From Ricordea florida (taxonomy: Eukaryota; Cnidaria; Anthozoa; Corallimorpharia; Ricordeidae): 64,000 nt of DNA. Shown piece after piece: positions 35,707 through 47,868 of this stretch. Position numbers and translations under genes: made by a program. The stretch is from contig OX453272.1 of NCBI GenBank assembly GCA_949710005.1, positions 48,009,730 through 48,073,729 of the forward strand. Direction: 5' to 3'. How positions within the stretch are numbered: position 1 is the first letter of the stretch; the number at the start of each line of letters is the position of its first letter. The notes beneath the pieces were generated by a model, which did not search any database, was not told where the DNA came from, and worked only from the letters and a program-made list of their open reading frames with translations.

Positions 35707-35851
35707 AAGATTTCCGCACAGATCCCTACTTCATTATGCATTCTGTAACTATGCGATTTCGTTCTTTGAACACAAGAATTATTTGCACGTGCATTGCACC
35801 AGACAAGACAGCTTCAGCATGCATAATGAAGTAGGGACCTGTGCGGAAATC
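35707..35851. repeat. Inverted repeat with 33-bp arms
   Basis: The arm at about 35708-35741 (TTCCGCACAGATCCCTACTT...) returns inverted at about 35819-35851 with one mismatch. The right arm is directly followed by the hAT-type MITE. Confidence 0.6.
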
Positions 35852-35983
35852 GGCTCCTACTCCGTGTACCGGAACAGGTGACATATGCATTGTTTCACCA
35901 TTGTGTGCAAATTATTCAGTAACAACTTTTTTATTGTCTGTCTTTATTTTACGTCATCAGTGTCGGTACACGGAGTAGGAGCC
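35852..35983. mobile_element. 132-bp hAT-type MITE with 8-bp TSD
   Basis: Terminal inverted repeats GGCTCCTACTCCGTGTACCG and its complement bound the element. CGGAAATC occurs immediately on both sides (35844-35851 and 35984-35991), the 8-bp duplication expected of hAT transposases. Confidence 0.8.
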
Positions 35984-36229
35984 CGGAAATCTTACCACGT
36001 TTTGCATCACTACTCTGAGGACGCGTAGAAACGATATCTTTGGTACTGATTTCCTTGGACGAAACTTGTCTCTGTCAGTCTACTGCATTTCGTCGCAGTA
36101 CAAATGTTTGAGCTGTCGCTGTTGTCATATTTACAGAAGTAAGCCGACCCTTAATTGTCTCCAACCCAATGAATCAAGTGGTCGTTCGTGTATGCAAATG
36201 TAAGTGACCCATTGTGGTCTTCAACAATA

Positions 36230-36730
36230 TAAACCGAGTCATCGTGCTCGTTTTCCATTGCGAAGGCAACCTGAAAGAAACGAGTCAGTGTGCTCGTCTG
36301 CCATAGTGCATTACCCATTGTGGTGGCAACCTGAATGAAGCGAGTCAGTGTGCTCGTCTGCCATAGTGTATTACCCATTGTGGTGGCAACCTGAATGAAA
36401 CGAGTCAGTGTGCTCGTCGTCTGCCATTGCGCATTACTCGTTGTGGTGGCAACCTGAATGAAACGAGTCAGTGTGCTCGTCTGCCATTGTGTATTACCCA
36501 TTGTGAAGGCAACTTGAATGAAACGAGTCAGTGTGCTCGTCTGCCATTGTGTATTACCCAATGCGAAGGCAACTTGAATGAAACGAGTCAGTGTGCTCGT
36601 CTGCCATTGTGCATTACTCATTGTGGTGGCAACCTGAATGAAACGAGTCAGTGTGCTCGTCTGCCATTGTGTACTACTCATTGTGGTCTCCAACAAAATG
36701 AAACGAGTGATTTTACTCGTATTCCATCGA
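36230..36730. repeat. 60-bp minisatellite, about eight units
   Basis: Units of the type GAAACGAGTCAGTGTGCTCG followed by TCTGCCATTGTG... repeat every 60 bp (one unit is 63 bp). As the period is a multiple of three, both strands stay open (minus 36151-36696, plus 36427-36810), giving matching 20-residue peptide repeats. I regard these frames as by-products of the repeat. Confidence 0.85.
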
Positions 36731-36810
36731 CCATGAGCCCTCTGAATGAACTCAATAGGCGCGTTCGTCGAGTATTCTCATTAAAATACAAGAAACTGGA
36801 CCCTTGGTAG

Positions 36811-37462
36811 TTCGTTGTTTTACTACACGCAGTACAACCTCTAAAAAATGTAATGCAAAGGTACACTGTCGCAATGTTGCATGGTTATTAACATATAACC
36901 CACATAACGTGCTTTCAAACAGGAAAAGAAAAGAGAAACTTCAGATACACAAAAGAAAGATGACCAAAGGAACAGGACAGAAGGGTTCCTCTTCCTCTTT
37001 CCCTCCAGCTCCTCTCGTGTTAGACCCTACATGGTTCCCGTTAACCTTTTTCTTGGATCGCCTGTCACACACGTTCATCAAAACCTCACACTGTCCCCAT
37101 CAATTAGTATTGTAGCATTCATTTATAAGCAAATAATGTCACATTTGACTGTAAACCTAAAATAGCTCGAACGCACTTCCTAATCTGCGTTTTCTTCTAG
37201 TTTATAAATTTAGTTTACGTTCTAATTCACTTCGTTCAACCGAACGTAAATTATTTTACACTTTATATTCCAGACATCAAACTGCAACAGAGTAGGATGG
37301 ATACTCTTACAGAGTAGCACGAGTTTATTTATTTGTGACACACTTTAACCTTATAGATGCACTTGTGTTCCATAACTAAATACATTATCCATTGTAGTAT
37401 ACCAAATACTTAATCGACTGAAAAACGTTAAGCTTACTCCGTACAATACTTGATATTGACCA
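36811..37462. other. Intergenic stretch, no gene seen
   Basis: Low-complexity AT-rich sequence with no recognisable coding or repeat structure up to the DIRS-type element. Confidence 0.4.
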
Positions 37463-38027
37463 TTACAAACCCAAAAAGTTTGTTACTTCTAATCTTTTTT
37501 GAATATCCTCATGTACATACATGTCTTTTGAGATGTCGCATTTCCAGCGACGGTGGATTTTAAGAAGCCTGTCTGAAACCGTGTTATTACTGTTCCTTAC
37601 AACCGATGTTATACCCCCCGACCTAAGGCTATGTAGTCTGTACTCTTTTGGGTTATACCCCAGCCCTTCTAAGCACTCCTTAAACATCTCAAGGCATCTC
37701 GAATACGAGAGACCGATTTTGCAGAGTGAATACGACTTGGACTTTCTATGAAAACGTATACGGCGAAAAATGGGAAGTTCTGACAACTGACATGCCTCCT
37801 TTCGCACGTTTTGATACTTCTGATAGGTAAATTGCGGTGCTTACACTATCGTATGGTAGTTCTATTTGAATGTCATTAATTCTAGACCACTGAAAAAACT
37901 TCTTGATTTCACCCAAGTAACTCTTCTTAGTCGAATTCGCTTTAGAGCAAACCAGCTGCTTGATCGCGCCTTGTCTGAAGCCTTTCAACTTTTCTGGGAC
38001 GTTAACCCAACATTCACTCTTTTCCAC
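37463..38027 (-). pseudogene. Tyrosine recombinase of the DIRS-type element, broken
   Basis: The N-terminal part (38027-37746: GEIKKFFQWSRINDIQ; YLSEVSKRAKG) and C-terminal part (37807-37463) lie in different frames. The catalytic region shows HSLRSGGIT, then HRRWKCDISKDMYVHED, giving the conserved R-H-x-x-R...H/W...Y set. The sequence between 38030 and 38570 is degenerate. Confidence 0.75.
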
Positions 38028-38575
38028 AACCTGGAATTAAACACATGACTCTCATCGATTTGGACCAGTGTCCAAAACCTCATACCGTAACCACTCCCTG
38101 GGCCCGTGCCCTATCATCATCTTTGCAATGCCTCGTACATTTAAAGCCAGTGCCTTCTAAAAAATACCTAAGCTTACAGCCAGTGCTGTCGCTTACTTTC
38201 CAAATTACTGACATATCATACTGTCGCTTTTGGAGAAATTGATAAGTGTGGCAATTATTCTCCCCTTAAACCGTTCTGATCCTAACAGTGAATTCTTGTT
38301 GCGTCCATGCTCCAGTACCTCGTGACCCTCGAAAACTCGATAGTCTACCTTGCAACACTCCTGATACCTGACCAATAAAGGCCAGAAACTTGCCGATGGC
38401 CAAAAGGGCACAATAAGTGTACCAACGGCTTTTTGCTGCCTCATGTAATGCAACGTTCTTGATATTAGACAAACTGGAGGAACTAACGAAAAAATCTATC
38501 CCAACGCATCCTGGCGTCCAGAAACGTGAAAAGAACCTTTCGAGCTTGTGATTATAATGGTTTGCAAAACAATCG

Positions 38576-39148
38576 TTAGAGTGTGGCCCCCACAGAAGTG
38601 AGTTCTATACGCTCGAGTAACGCGCGCGTAATTTGCCAATCATCTATATCGATTAGCCTACTGAGAAAATCTGCTCTTTCCACTTGTGTTCGTGGTACCC
38701 ATTGTATATCAAGAAGGATTTTTCGTTCAATGCAGATTCTAAAAATTCGTATTGCTATCGCGTGTAAATCTCGTTTCATGCTCCCTACTTCCACAATTTT
38801 AGCCGCTGCCTGATTGTCGGTAAACCACTTCACATGAGAATTACTTAATGCCGCTTCAAATGATTTCAATGCAAACTCAATTGCATACAATTTCCTCCAT
38901 GTTGAGCTTTTTCCCCTCTCCTCCTCTGTCCACATGCTGTGACAGATATACTCTTGGTTCAATATCGTGTGACCGCTGCAGCCAGTGCTGCTTGCGTCTG
39001 AGGACACAACGCAATTGGGCGTACTGTGGCAAAAACAGAATCTTATATTTGATCTCTTTATATTCTCTTTCCAGAACAAGATTTCATTGATCGAATATTC
39101 GTCGAGCTTAAAGACCGACTCCCAACCTTGGGACGCGGCAATCGACAT
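38576..39148 (-). pseudogene. RNase H domain of the DIRS-type element
   Basis: The 190-codon frame contains VVSSDASSTGCSGH (first catalytic Asp), SSTWRKLYAIEFALKSF (Glu), VKWFTDNQAAAKIV (Asp) and ERADFLSRLIDIDDW, an RNase H as found in DIRS and Pao/Ngaro-type elements. The frame overlaps the end of the RT. Confidence 0.8.
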
Positions 39149-39993
39149 AGTGTCTCGTCATTATTCTGCTGATATTACCCACCACTGCCCCCATGGATAT
39201 GATTTTACCCTTAAAAGACGCCAGCTGTCTTGCCGATATGACATAATTACTGCTCTCAATACTTTCTATGTGCTTGAGTATTTTCTCTACCCTGTTTTGC
39301 GTAACACTAATTAACCCCTCTATGGCGTTCCAACATAAACCCAACCATGTAATAATTTGTTGTGGTTCCCATACGCTTTTTTCCTCATTGGTCACGAACC
39401 CCGCTAGATCAAGATCATGTCTCAGTTGCATTGCGAGGTTTTTACTTTCCACGTAATCTCCCTCTAATATGAATCCGTCGTCCAAGTAGATAGCTACCTT
39501 AATTCCCTGTAATCTTCAGTACTTTTCGATAGGCCGCACGCACTTAGTGAATATGTATGGGGCTGTCGACAACCCAAAAGGTAATACCGTAAACCGACAC
39601 AAAGTATCGAAGTTTTTCTGACCTCTGGAGCTTCCAAGCCAGCCCTAGGTAAGTTTGATAATTCCTTTCTATCTCTATGTGATGATACCCACTTTTAAGA
39701 TCGAACGAGAACATATATGACTCTTTTTCGAAATAACGTAGCCCAACTTTCCAATCTTCATACTTAAAACTATGCTTTTTCAAACATTTGTTGACATGTC
39801 TCAGATCCAAGATAAGCCTTTTCTTTCCGTTATGCTGGACTGAAACTGAAAGGGAGTTCACCACTGTTGGTGGCGACTCCACCTCACAAATACGATCGGT
39901 TTTTATAAGCTCTAGCAGTGCATCCTCCACGAAATCCTTGTGTTCTATAGCTGACCTGTTGTTTGGTAGTATTTTAGAATGCGGCAGACGCAC
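39108..39993 (-). pseudogene. DIRS-type reverse transcriptase, frameshifted
   Basis: Two frames make up the RT. 39993-39544 holds motifs 1-3 (RLILDLRHVNKCL; MFSFDLKSGYHHIEI), then a shift near 39500 leads to the catalytic YLDDGF at about 39478-39489 and the thumb (TWLGLCWNAIEG) up to 39108. YLDD with 'FDLKSGYHHI' is typical of DIRS/Ngaro rather than LINE enzymes. Confidence 0.8.
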
Positions 39994-40189
39994 AAAGGGG
40001 AGTTTATACCCATTGCGAATAACCTCGAGAATAAATTTAGACGCACCTATGTTTTCGAAAAATTGAATATTCTTTCTTAGCCTGCCCTTTACTTTAATAA
40101 TATTATAACGGTCAGAGAACTCGTAATGTTCATTTACCTCGACAAGGTCGTTTACAAAAACATCCTTATTGTTGTTCCTCTAACATAGA

Positions 40190-40270
40190 ACGCTCCTCCC
40201 GGATAATTTCCATAACTTCTGCATTCTCTGGCCCAGTGGCCCAACTTGTAGCATTTATAGCAACGTTGAC
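40190..40270 (-). pseudogene. Gag-type CCHC zinc knuckle
   Basis: The minus strand reads CYKCYKLGHWARECRSYGN, an exact CX2CX4HX4C knuckle as in retrotransposon Gag, just upstream of the RT region. Confidence 0.7.
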
Positions 40271-40280
40271 CATACTCTGC

Positions 40281-41235
40281 ACGGCCTTTAACGAATAAAT
40301 CTTCAATAATTTAATACCAACACACTCACTGAATTACTGATTGTTAGTCTGGGATAGGGTGGGCGGGCGGGCAATTCAACTAGCGTCGTAGGTTTAAACT
40401 CGTGAGCTACTTGCGAGAGAGAGAGAACTTGAATATTACTCACCTACTCTTAAGTAGACCAGCTGAACAATAGTCAGTCCCTTTGGGAACACCTTTGTTC
40501 CCTGTTTACAGATAAGCATTGTTGAGAACAATAGACACTGAAATACGTTCCATACCGATTGAAAATACATATTCAATGAGCCAACGAGAATCGGGAATCC
40601 ACCGGTTGATGTCAGTCAGGGCCTTTTCGCCCAGACCCAAACTCAGGGAATACGCCTGGGAACGAGATTGTTGAGCAGAAACTTGAACAGTTACTGTTGA
40701 ACCTACCCTGCGAGCAGAGGCACTTCGATCGTCCTAGATAAGTCGGGAAGTGCTCGCAATCTCGAACTCGGTTATCTCGAACTTCCCGCTATCTCGAAAT
40801 CAAACTCATTTCTTTTGAATTGTTTCTTCAGTGATGTACTATATGTTGTCTCGAAACCCCGCTACCTCGCACTATTTTTCGTTTACCTGTATATTACAAG
40901 TAAATGATCTCGAGGGCAATTTTGTACAGGCACTAGTAAATTTTTCAAAGACGGCAAATTGCGCTACAGGTTCGTGCAATTTTTTCGGTCTTTAAAAAAA
41001 GATTACATGTGTTCATTTATTAAAAGTTACACTCGCAAATTTAGTGACAGTCACAAAGACCTTCAATTTTTCTTTTCGGTGGGTAAGGGTCGAGAATGTT
41101 CAGGACAGTATAACAAAATTTTCAGTACTTTCTGGGTATGTAATGAAAAACAGAAATGTGTAGCTTGTATTGACATTTTTTAATAAAACCAGTTACACTA
41201 ATAGTTAATAAATTATTTTCTTCCGTCTTCCCACA
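40281..41235. other. Intergenic stretch with degenerate DNA-transposon-like sequence
   Basis: Runs of CTCGAACT/ATCTCGAAA around 40750-40870 look like decayed terminal sequence of a Tc1/pogo-type element, but no transposase can be read. Nothing else is seen. Confidence 0.25.
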
Positions 41236-41239
41236 CGGT

Positions 41240-41345
41240 TCATTCGATACTACAGTTGGTAGAGCGGAGGACTGTAGAAGATGTGGGTGAAATCCTTACG
41301 ACGCTAGTTAGAATCTTGCTCGAAGGAAAGTTTTTTCTTTCTAGA
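41240..41345 (+). repeat. tRNA-derived SINE
   Basis: A polymerase-III A-box-like GTTGGTAGAGCGGAGGACTG (about 41261-41280) is followed 40-50 bp later by a degenerate B box and an AT-rich tail with T and CTTTT runs. Confidence 0.5.
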
Positions 41346-41463
41346 TCTTTTTTTTTTCTTTTCAAATTGGATGGTGGCCAAGTTTTTGTTGCAGACGTTT
41401 CAGTTTGTTAAAAGTGTAGAGTCTGTTCTCTCGAATTCTCCAGGACGTTCATGGTTCAACGAC

Positions 41464-42060
41464 TGGTTATGTGACACAGCAAAATTAATAATAATAATAA
41501 TAATGATGATGATAATAATAATTTACTACTTTAAATAGCACGTGTTTACATATCCTGATCAATAGTGCTTTGCAATCATATATTTAAGAGAAAACGAAAA
41601 TACAATCACCATAAAAAATTAAATAAAGTTATAAATTATTCTTAAAAAGATAAGTTTTAAGTCGAGATTTAAAACTGTCAAGTGATCTTGCTTGAAGAAG
41701 CTCCTAGGGTAGGCCATTCCAGAGTTTCGGAGCTGGTGCTGAAAAGGATCTTGCTCCCAATGTTGTAAACATCTTTCGCTTGGGATTGTCCAATAAGAGC
41801 TTACCAGTAGACCTAAGATGATATAATGAATTTGATTTTATACCAATAAGATCGCTAAGATAAGTTGGCGCTTGGCCATAATTACATTTTAAAGACAAAA
41901 GTAAAATCTTATAATCAATACGAAAAGAAATCGGCAGCCAGTGCAGCTCGTAAAGCGCCGGTGTAATGGGAGAAAACGTTCCCCATTTTAGCGATCTACG
42001 ACTTTGGTAAACCAAACAATAAACCATTACAATAGTCAAGACGGCTGGTTATAAAAGCGT
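41464..42060 (-). pseudogene. LINE ORF2 C-terminal remnant with (TAA) tract
   Basis: The frame 42039-41704 reads ITPALYELHWLPISFRIDYK, then LGARSFSAPAPKLWNGLP, the C-terminal hallmark of CR1/L2-type LINEs; a second frame (RLDYCNGLLFGLPKS) precedes it via a frameshift. The 3' end (41480-41580) resembles 40-140 of the window. Confidence 0.75.
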
Positions 42061-42500
42061 GAACCAAAGTAATTAAAGAATCCCTTAACAAGTTGTAGGC
42101 ATTTGGGCCTTCTGGCCCATTTACAAAAATCTCTGGATAAATCCTGAAAAAATCATTCTTTAAGCCAGGAAAAAGCCACTGGGCATTCTTCCACATTTTG
42201 GAAAATCCCGGAAAAATAATTTTTTTAATAAAATCCAGCAATAAATTCAGGAAAGCCTTTGGAAAAATCTTGATTTCATCTAAATCCAAAGGCTAATCCG
42301 GACAGAATCAAAATCTAATCAGGCTAATAAGGGCAGAATCAAAGTCTAATCCCTCCTCCAGATGGCCCCGACAAGAATTTTGCGTACTGATAATTTAGTG
42401 CGGGTAGGTAAACTCGCCACACCCGCTGCTGTCACAACCACTCGCTTACCGACCCAAATTATAGTATATCTTAAATAACTTCTCAACGTAAGTCATTTAA

Positions 42501-45500
42501 AGGGACACTGTCACGGGTTGACTTGCGCAGTAGAGCGCACTTATGTTGACACGCTGGGACGTTGTTTTTTTCGTTCGCCATGATTGAGTTGCCGGCAAGT
42601 GGAAATAATTTGCATCTGTTTTGCATTTTACCGGTTCTTTTGAAATTCCAGTGATTGAGGAGTCTGTTTCCTTTGTTTTGGAAGCTATGTCTACTTTCTG
42701 CAAGTGCAAAAGTGCTTCCACTACGAAGCGAAAGGAAAATAGTTCTAGCGGATGCCTTTGCGAAGGAAGAATTGTGCTTTGCGGTATCGATTGAAAATGT
42801 GGAACCACAAATAAACCTTGGAGAAACAAGGTATGCGTGCAGTTGAATTCTTAAAAAATTCGCCTGTCTGTTTTTTAAAGCTGGGAAAAGGAGAATTTCT
42901 TTATAATTGTACTAGCTACATTTTCAGGACTCGCAAGATTCGCCTCTGCAACCGATACACGAGCACGAAGAGTGAGACCAAGAATTGACGGATTTCGTCT
43001 CCAATCAGGTTCTTTGGACGTTGATACAGAGGAACAACAAAAAATCAAAGAGAATAACGATGTGAAGGTACTTTCCTCTTGCTTGGTCTTTTTTGATGCA
43101 CTGATTTTTATAGATTTTATCTGAATACTTATTTTTATAAATAGATTCACAATAATTTCTTACTCCATTTATTGGTTTGTTGTTTTGCACTTGATGTCAT
43201 GCAGTTTATTCTGCTTTATCAGTCGGTAAAATAGATACGTCCATTGTTTTTGCATTTGCCATGGGCATGAAAGCACTATATAATCCCTAAAAGGACAGTG
43301 GCACATCTGCATGTTGCGGGCAGTACATTTGCAAGTAAATATTTATGGTATAAATTATGACAGTATTTTCTCCTGTCAACTTTATGACAGTTCACTGGAA
43401 TAGTAAGTTTACTGTCTTTCCGATTGCTGTGTTGCCATGCATTTGAGTTACCTGTAGAGCTACACATTGCTACTACTGATTCTATTATAATTATTTGGAT
43501 TATTTTGTGAACTTGATTTTAATGAAGTCTTTTGAAATACCAACAGGAGTTCATTTTCACCCTGGATGATGCAATGATAAGCTGAGGTAACCCAGACAGC
43601 TACAGCTACAGCCAACCCTGCCCCACCACTGAGCACAATGGCAAAAGCTTTGTGTGTCTGTGATATGTACAGAACCATGTCACAGGCCATAGAAAACAAA
43701 TGCAGTCAGCAGAGCAAGTGCATAACAACCACATCCCAGTTTGCAAAGTTATACCCTGATACTGATGTCCTTGAACTTGCTATTAGAAGTGTAGGTGACA
43801 TTAAGAATGACAGCCAAGTCAATAGTACTTGCACATTCAGGAAAACTGCCTATCATCAATTTATATTGGCCTGACATAGTTATTTGGTCAAAGAAAATAG
43901 GCATGTGTGTCCTTCATGCGTTGTTTTAAAAATTAGAGCTTGGAATACCCATCAGTCACTGGGATTTATATGGGGTATTGGGAACACTAACTGTTGAGAG
44001 AGCACTACTTCCTTGTTACAAAGTCTTCCAAAACATGTTTCTTGCAGTGATGATATTTCAACATGCTTTTATTTATTTCTCTTACCAATTTGGTATAATG
44101 TGCACTAGGTCATATCACATGTAAATGAATGCATTCTAGAAATTTATATTTATTATTGAATTATTATTACATAATTTACTATCCCAAAATCAGATTTGGG
44201 CAATCTCTTATGCATTGATTTATTTGAATAAATGGAACATTAATAATAATCATAGTTATGTATTCATCAGTAATTTAGAAAATCTTATATTTATAAATGT
44301 GAACATGGAACTCTGACATTGACTTTTGCTCAAATAATTTGTCATAACAATAGTGAATATCAAAGCACAGTCCCTTTTGGAAAAAGCAATTATTGCATAT
44401 TAAAGGCTTCAAAATATAACATAACCCCCATGACGCAGGGGAATTTCTGAAAGGGGTTATACACTGCAATTACACAGGATAATATCTGCACATTCATGCA
44501 GAGTTTTTCATTGTTATGGTGCTGTACCATTTTGCTGTTCTTTGGATGGAGGGTTCTCACTACGTTCCTCGGTGGCACTTGCTGCAGACTTGAAATGCAG
44601 ATCAAACCTACTTTGGTCATTTGATGAAGGAGGAGCCTTTGCAGCAATTGTGGGTGCCAAGAAACGTGGGAAGCTTGTAGTGAGTGACATGTTTCCATGC
44701 TCCTCCTCCATACTTGCTGCAGTTGTTTTGGTTGCAACACTGGCAACATCACCACCCTGATTTTCCTGACCATCACCAGTACCCACTTATGTATCAAGTA
44801 GCAGGAGTTCATCATCCTTGCCATAGGCAAATCAGCATTTGTGCTGTAATGCACACTGAGAAAAATAGAAACACAAATACAGTATAAAGAGGGGACCACT
44901 GTCATAATAACCATACATAAAAAAGGGTGAGTACAAATAGCAAATATTAAATCATGTGAAGATTTCACTAAAACTGAATTCCACCCATTTTTACAAGTTA
45001 TTTTATTCTCATTTCACTTATTCAAGCCTAACATTGCACGTTTAACACAACAGTTCTTCAAAGAGGTATGAAGAAAAATACCTACATTGAAACATCAGAG
45101 TCACTTTCATTTTCATCGTCCTTCTAACAAATCAGCATTTTGATTGTAATCCACACTAAGAAAAAATGGAAACACAAATACAGAGTAAAGGTGGAAGTAC
45201 TATCATAATAACCATACATAATAAAGGCTGACCAAAAATAATAATTATCATGTAGATATTTCACTAAAGCTGAATTTCACCTATGTTTACAAGTTATGTT
45301 ATTCTCACTCACTTATTCTAGCCTAACATGAAACATCTAACACAACAGGTCTTCAAAGAAGTATGAAGGAAAATAGATATTTGAAACATTGTGAATGTTG
45401 TCCTGGTTCAGTTCTCTAATGGCAGAGTCAAAGAGCTCCCTAAAACGTATTGGCAAAGACAACATTTTAATACATGAGCAACACATACAAAACCATTACA

Positions 45501-46264
45501 AACATGCAACTAATATTGCAGAATAATTGTCATTTTAAATTATTCCCATGTTTTAATAACGTAAAATGAAACACCAGGACAACTGTGATCTGTATTTCCA
45601 CATGAAGCGAAAATAATTTTGTACAAACTTTCAACATGCAAAATACATACTAGGATACATTTATTAAGAAAATATGCCCTTTTAACGAGTTGAAGGTTTT
45701 TGCAAAACATTTTATATATACACTCTACATTTATTATATTTTTCTTTGGAAGGATAGTAACACTTTAAGCAATCGCACGTGTCAGGTACGTGTTGTTTTC
45801 GTTCGCCAAACGCAGCTGTTGAGACACTCAAAATATCTTCCATTTCCCTGAAAGAAAAAAAAACAATAACTTGATAACGTAAATGAAACTTTACAAGGAA
45901 CATAAAACAAACGGTTATGAACGCAAGTCGTACCTTCGACGATATTCGAGAGACAACAAATGCGCCGCGAAGTCGGAAGTCTCGTAGCCTGCATTATATT
46001 TTGCTTGTAGCCACGACTTGAATATCCTTCCTTCCAAAAAATACACTTGTGGTTCCTCAAACACGCTTTGTTATATTCACCTCTGTCTTGAATCTTTCGT
46101 ATTCGTCCCGAGTTACGTTTACCACCACGCATCCGGCACCCATCCAGACCCTCCACTTGTCGACGCCATCTTGAATTTGTGAATGCAGAACTTGAAAAAG
46201 TCAGGCTGACTTTTTCAAGTTTCGATCGCCCGCGAGAGCATGCGCAAACCGTGACAGTGTCCCT
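42501..46264. mobile_element. 3.8-kb DNA transposon with TTAA target duplication
   Basis: The element begins AGGGACACTGTCACGG and ends with its complement, flanked on both sides by TTAA (42497-42500 and 46265-46268). TTAA targets are used by piggyBac and Kolobok families. No transposase is readable. The interior has several exon-like open segments with plausible splice sites, for example 42687-42831 and 42925-43066 (ending at a GTACTT donor), and a minus-strand frame at 44514-44786, none of which I recognise. Confidence 0.65.
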
Positions 46265-46268
46265 TTAA

Positions 46269-47231
46269 AATTGATAGAATATCCAGATTGGCAGTAGACG
46301 GATTAAATGTTAGCCGATTAAGGGTGTTTTCTGCTCTTAGTCCATAACCCGTTCGAGAGAAATGATTTGGTTCCAATGATTAATTTATTACGTAATCCAT
46401 ATAAAATTGAAAAGAGTGTCAATTTTAGTATGATAGTTGAAACAGTTAAGTCATACCAGCAACAGATAAGTTGGATCAATGAATGGTTAAGAAAAGCAAA
46501 ATATTGGAATGTTTATATACCCGCCATGGATATTATATGAAAATTAGCTTAAACTGTTGGCCGGGTTGTTTTCAAACCCCGTCCTGATAGATTTTAATCG
46601 GATTTTGATTTTGATTTTTGGGATTTTGATTTTGATTTTTGGGATTTTGATTTTGAGTTTTGGGATTTTTATTTTCATTTTTTGATTTTGATTTTGGTTC
46701 TGCTCTGTGATTTGCTTGAACTTGTTGAGTTTTCTTATGATCTGATTTTGGGATTTAGATTTTTATTTCTTAGGATTTTTAGGATTTTTTTGATCCGATT
46801 TTTGGGATTTGTGATCCCATTTTTGGGATTTTTGATCCGATTTTGGGGTTGAGTCTGGTTTTGGTGGATTTTCCTGGTTTTTACTAGTTTTGAGTGGTTT
46901 TTAGGTATGGATTGGATTTTAATGGGTGCGCCAGAACCGGCACATTTATACTACTATCTACTATTATTGTTTTCAAGATAAGAAATACATGTAATAATTT
47001 TGCCAGTGAAAATGTGAGTCCAGTTCGCTGGACGTCAAATTTTAGTTGATTAGAAAATCGTAAAGGAAACCGCACCAGAAACCAAAATTTTTCGTCCGCC
47101 AGAATAACCACTCGTCACTTTCCTAGCATACGGTTAGTAAATTTTTTTTGGTAATAAATTTATGTCCTATATACACCAAATGGATGACCCTCATAAAAAT
47201 CCCACTACCATATAAGGAAGACATATGGGTA
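46269..47231. other. Low-complexity region rich in GATTTTG/GGGATTTT
   Basis: From about 46590 to 46870 the strand is an irregular array of TTTTGATTTTTGGGATTTTG-like units. The rest has no recognisable feature. Confidence 0.6.
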
Positions 47232-47278
47232 ATTGACCAAGCGTGAGGTCAAGATGGCTGGATATTGGCTAAGTTCTT

Positions 47279-47321
<43 letters not shown>

Positions 47322-47380
47322 CACGCAAAAAAAGAACAAGGCCAATATCCAGCCATCTTGACCGAACAAGCTTGGTCAAT
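47232..47380. repeat. 149-bp snap-back repeat with CCGAGACGAAGTCGAGG core
   Basis: Arms from ATTGACCAAGC to GCTTGGTCAAT pair almost throughout. The core at 47297-47313 is identical to that at 30432-30448, while the arms are unrelated. Confidence 0.75.
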
Positions 47381-47383
47381 AAA

Positions 47384-47735
47384 GGATTTATTATATGGGA
47401 TAAAACACCAAAAAATGATCCGTGTACGTGTTTATTTTCAAGGACTGAAAAGGAAGCCCGTTACATGCAAAAATCAAGTTTTCTCGTTTTCCAGCTCCAT
47501 CGATACACAAACCACAGGAAATCTTTAACTGTCACGGAAAAGATTTTTCAGAGAAAAACTAAGAAAGAAAATTTTGGTAAACCGGCTTTCGCCTCGGATG
47601 AATTTTCCTTGCGGGACAAAGCCCTTATCCCGAGCGGGCAAGATAGCTCCATATTGCCCGCTCGGGTAGCCAATCACAGCGCGAGATTCAGTTCATCTTG
47701 CCCGCTCCGGAGCTAGTCATATAATAAATGAAGTT
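47384..47735. mobile_element. MITE-like element with TTTATTATATG ends
   Basis: TTTATTATATG near 47389 and CATATAATAAA near 47720 form imperfect inverted ends, with an internal CCCGAGCGGGCAA...TTGCCCGCTCGGG hairpin at about 47630-47670. It lies directly upstream of the INPP5B leader. Confidence 0.45.
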
Positions 47736-47790
47736 ATTACCATCTCTTAGAGCCCAGTCTACCCGTAAATTTGCTAAGTTCAAAACAAAG

Positions 47791-47808
47791 ATGGCGGAGT
47801 ATGAGTGA
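47791..47808 (+). other. Five-codon upstream ORF in the INPP5B leader
   Basis: ATG GCG GAG TAT GAG TGA precedes the proposed start at 47869 by 60 bp. It may reduce translation of the main frame if this leader is transcribed. Confidence 0.3.
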
Positions 47809-47868
47809 TTAAGGACCTGAATTGTCTAGAATTGCAGTATTTCCTCCTCAGAACTAGACATCCTGGAG

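Larger units (their letters stand above)
37463..40280 (-). mobile_element. DIRS/Ngaro-type tyrosine-recombinase retrotransposon, decayed
   Basis: In minus-strand order: a CCHC zinc knuckle (gag end, about 40190-40270), reverse transcriptase (39990-39108), RNase H (39148-38576) and a tyrosine recombinase (38027-37463). RT plus RNase H plus tyrosine recombinase, without a DDE integrase, defines the DIRS order. Several frameshifts show it is inactive. Terminal repeats were not identified. Confidence 0.8.

Noticed and set aside
36151-36696. 181-codon minus-strand frame with TSTLTRFIQVA repeats as a repeat-protein gene
   Set aside because: It is the antisense of a minisatellite whose period is a multiple of three; both strands are open, so openness is not evidence of coding.
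36230-36730. Tandem 60-bp array as a CRISPR-like array
   Set aside because: Units are contiguous without unique spacers, and the context is an animal genome.
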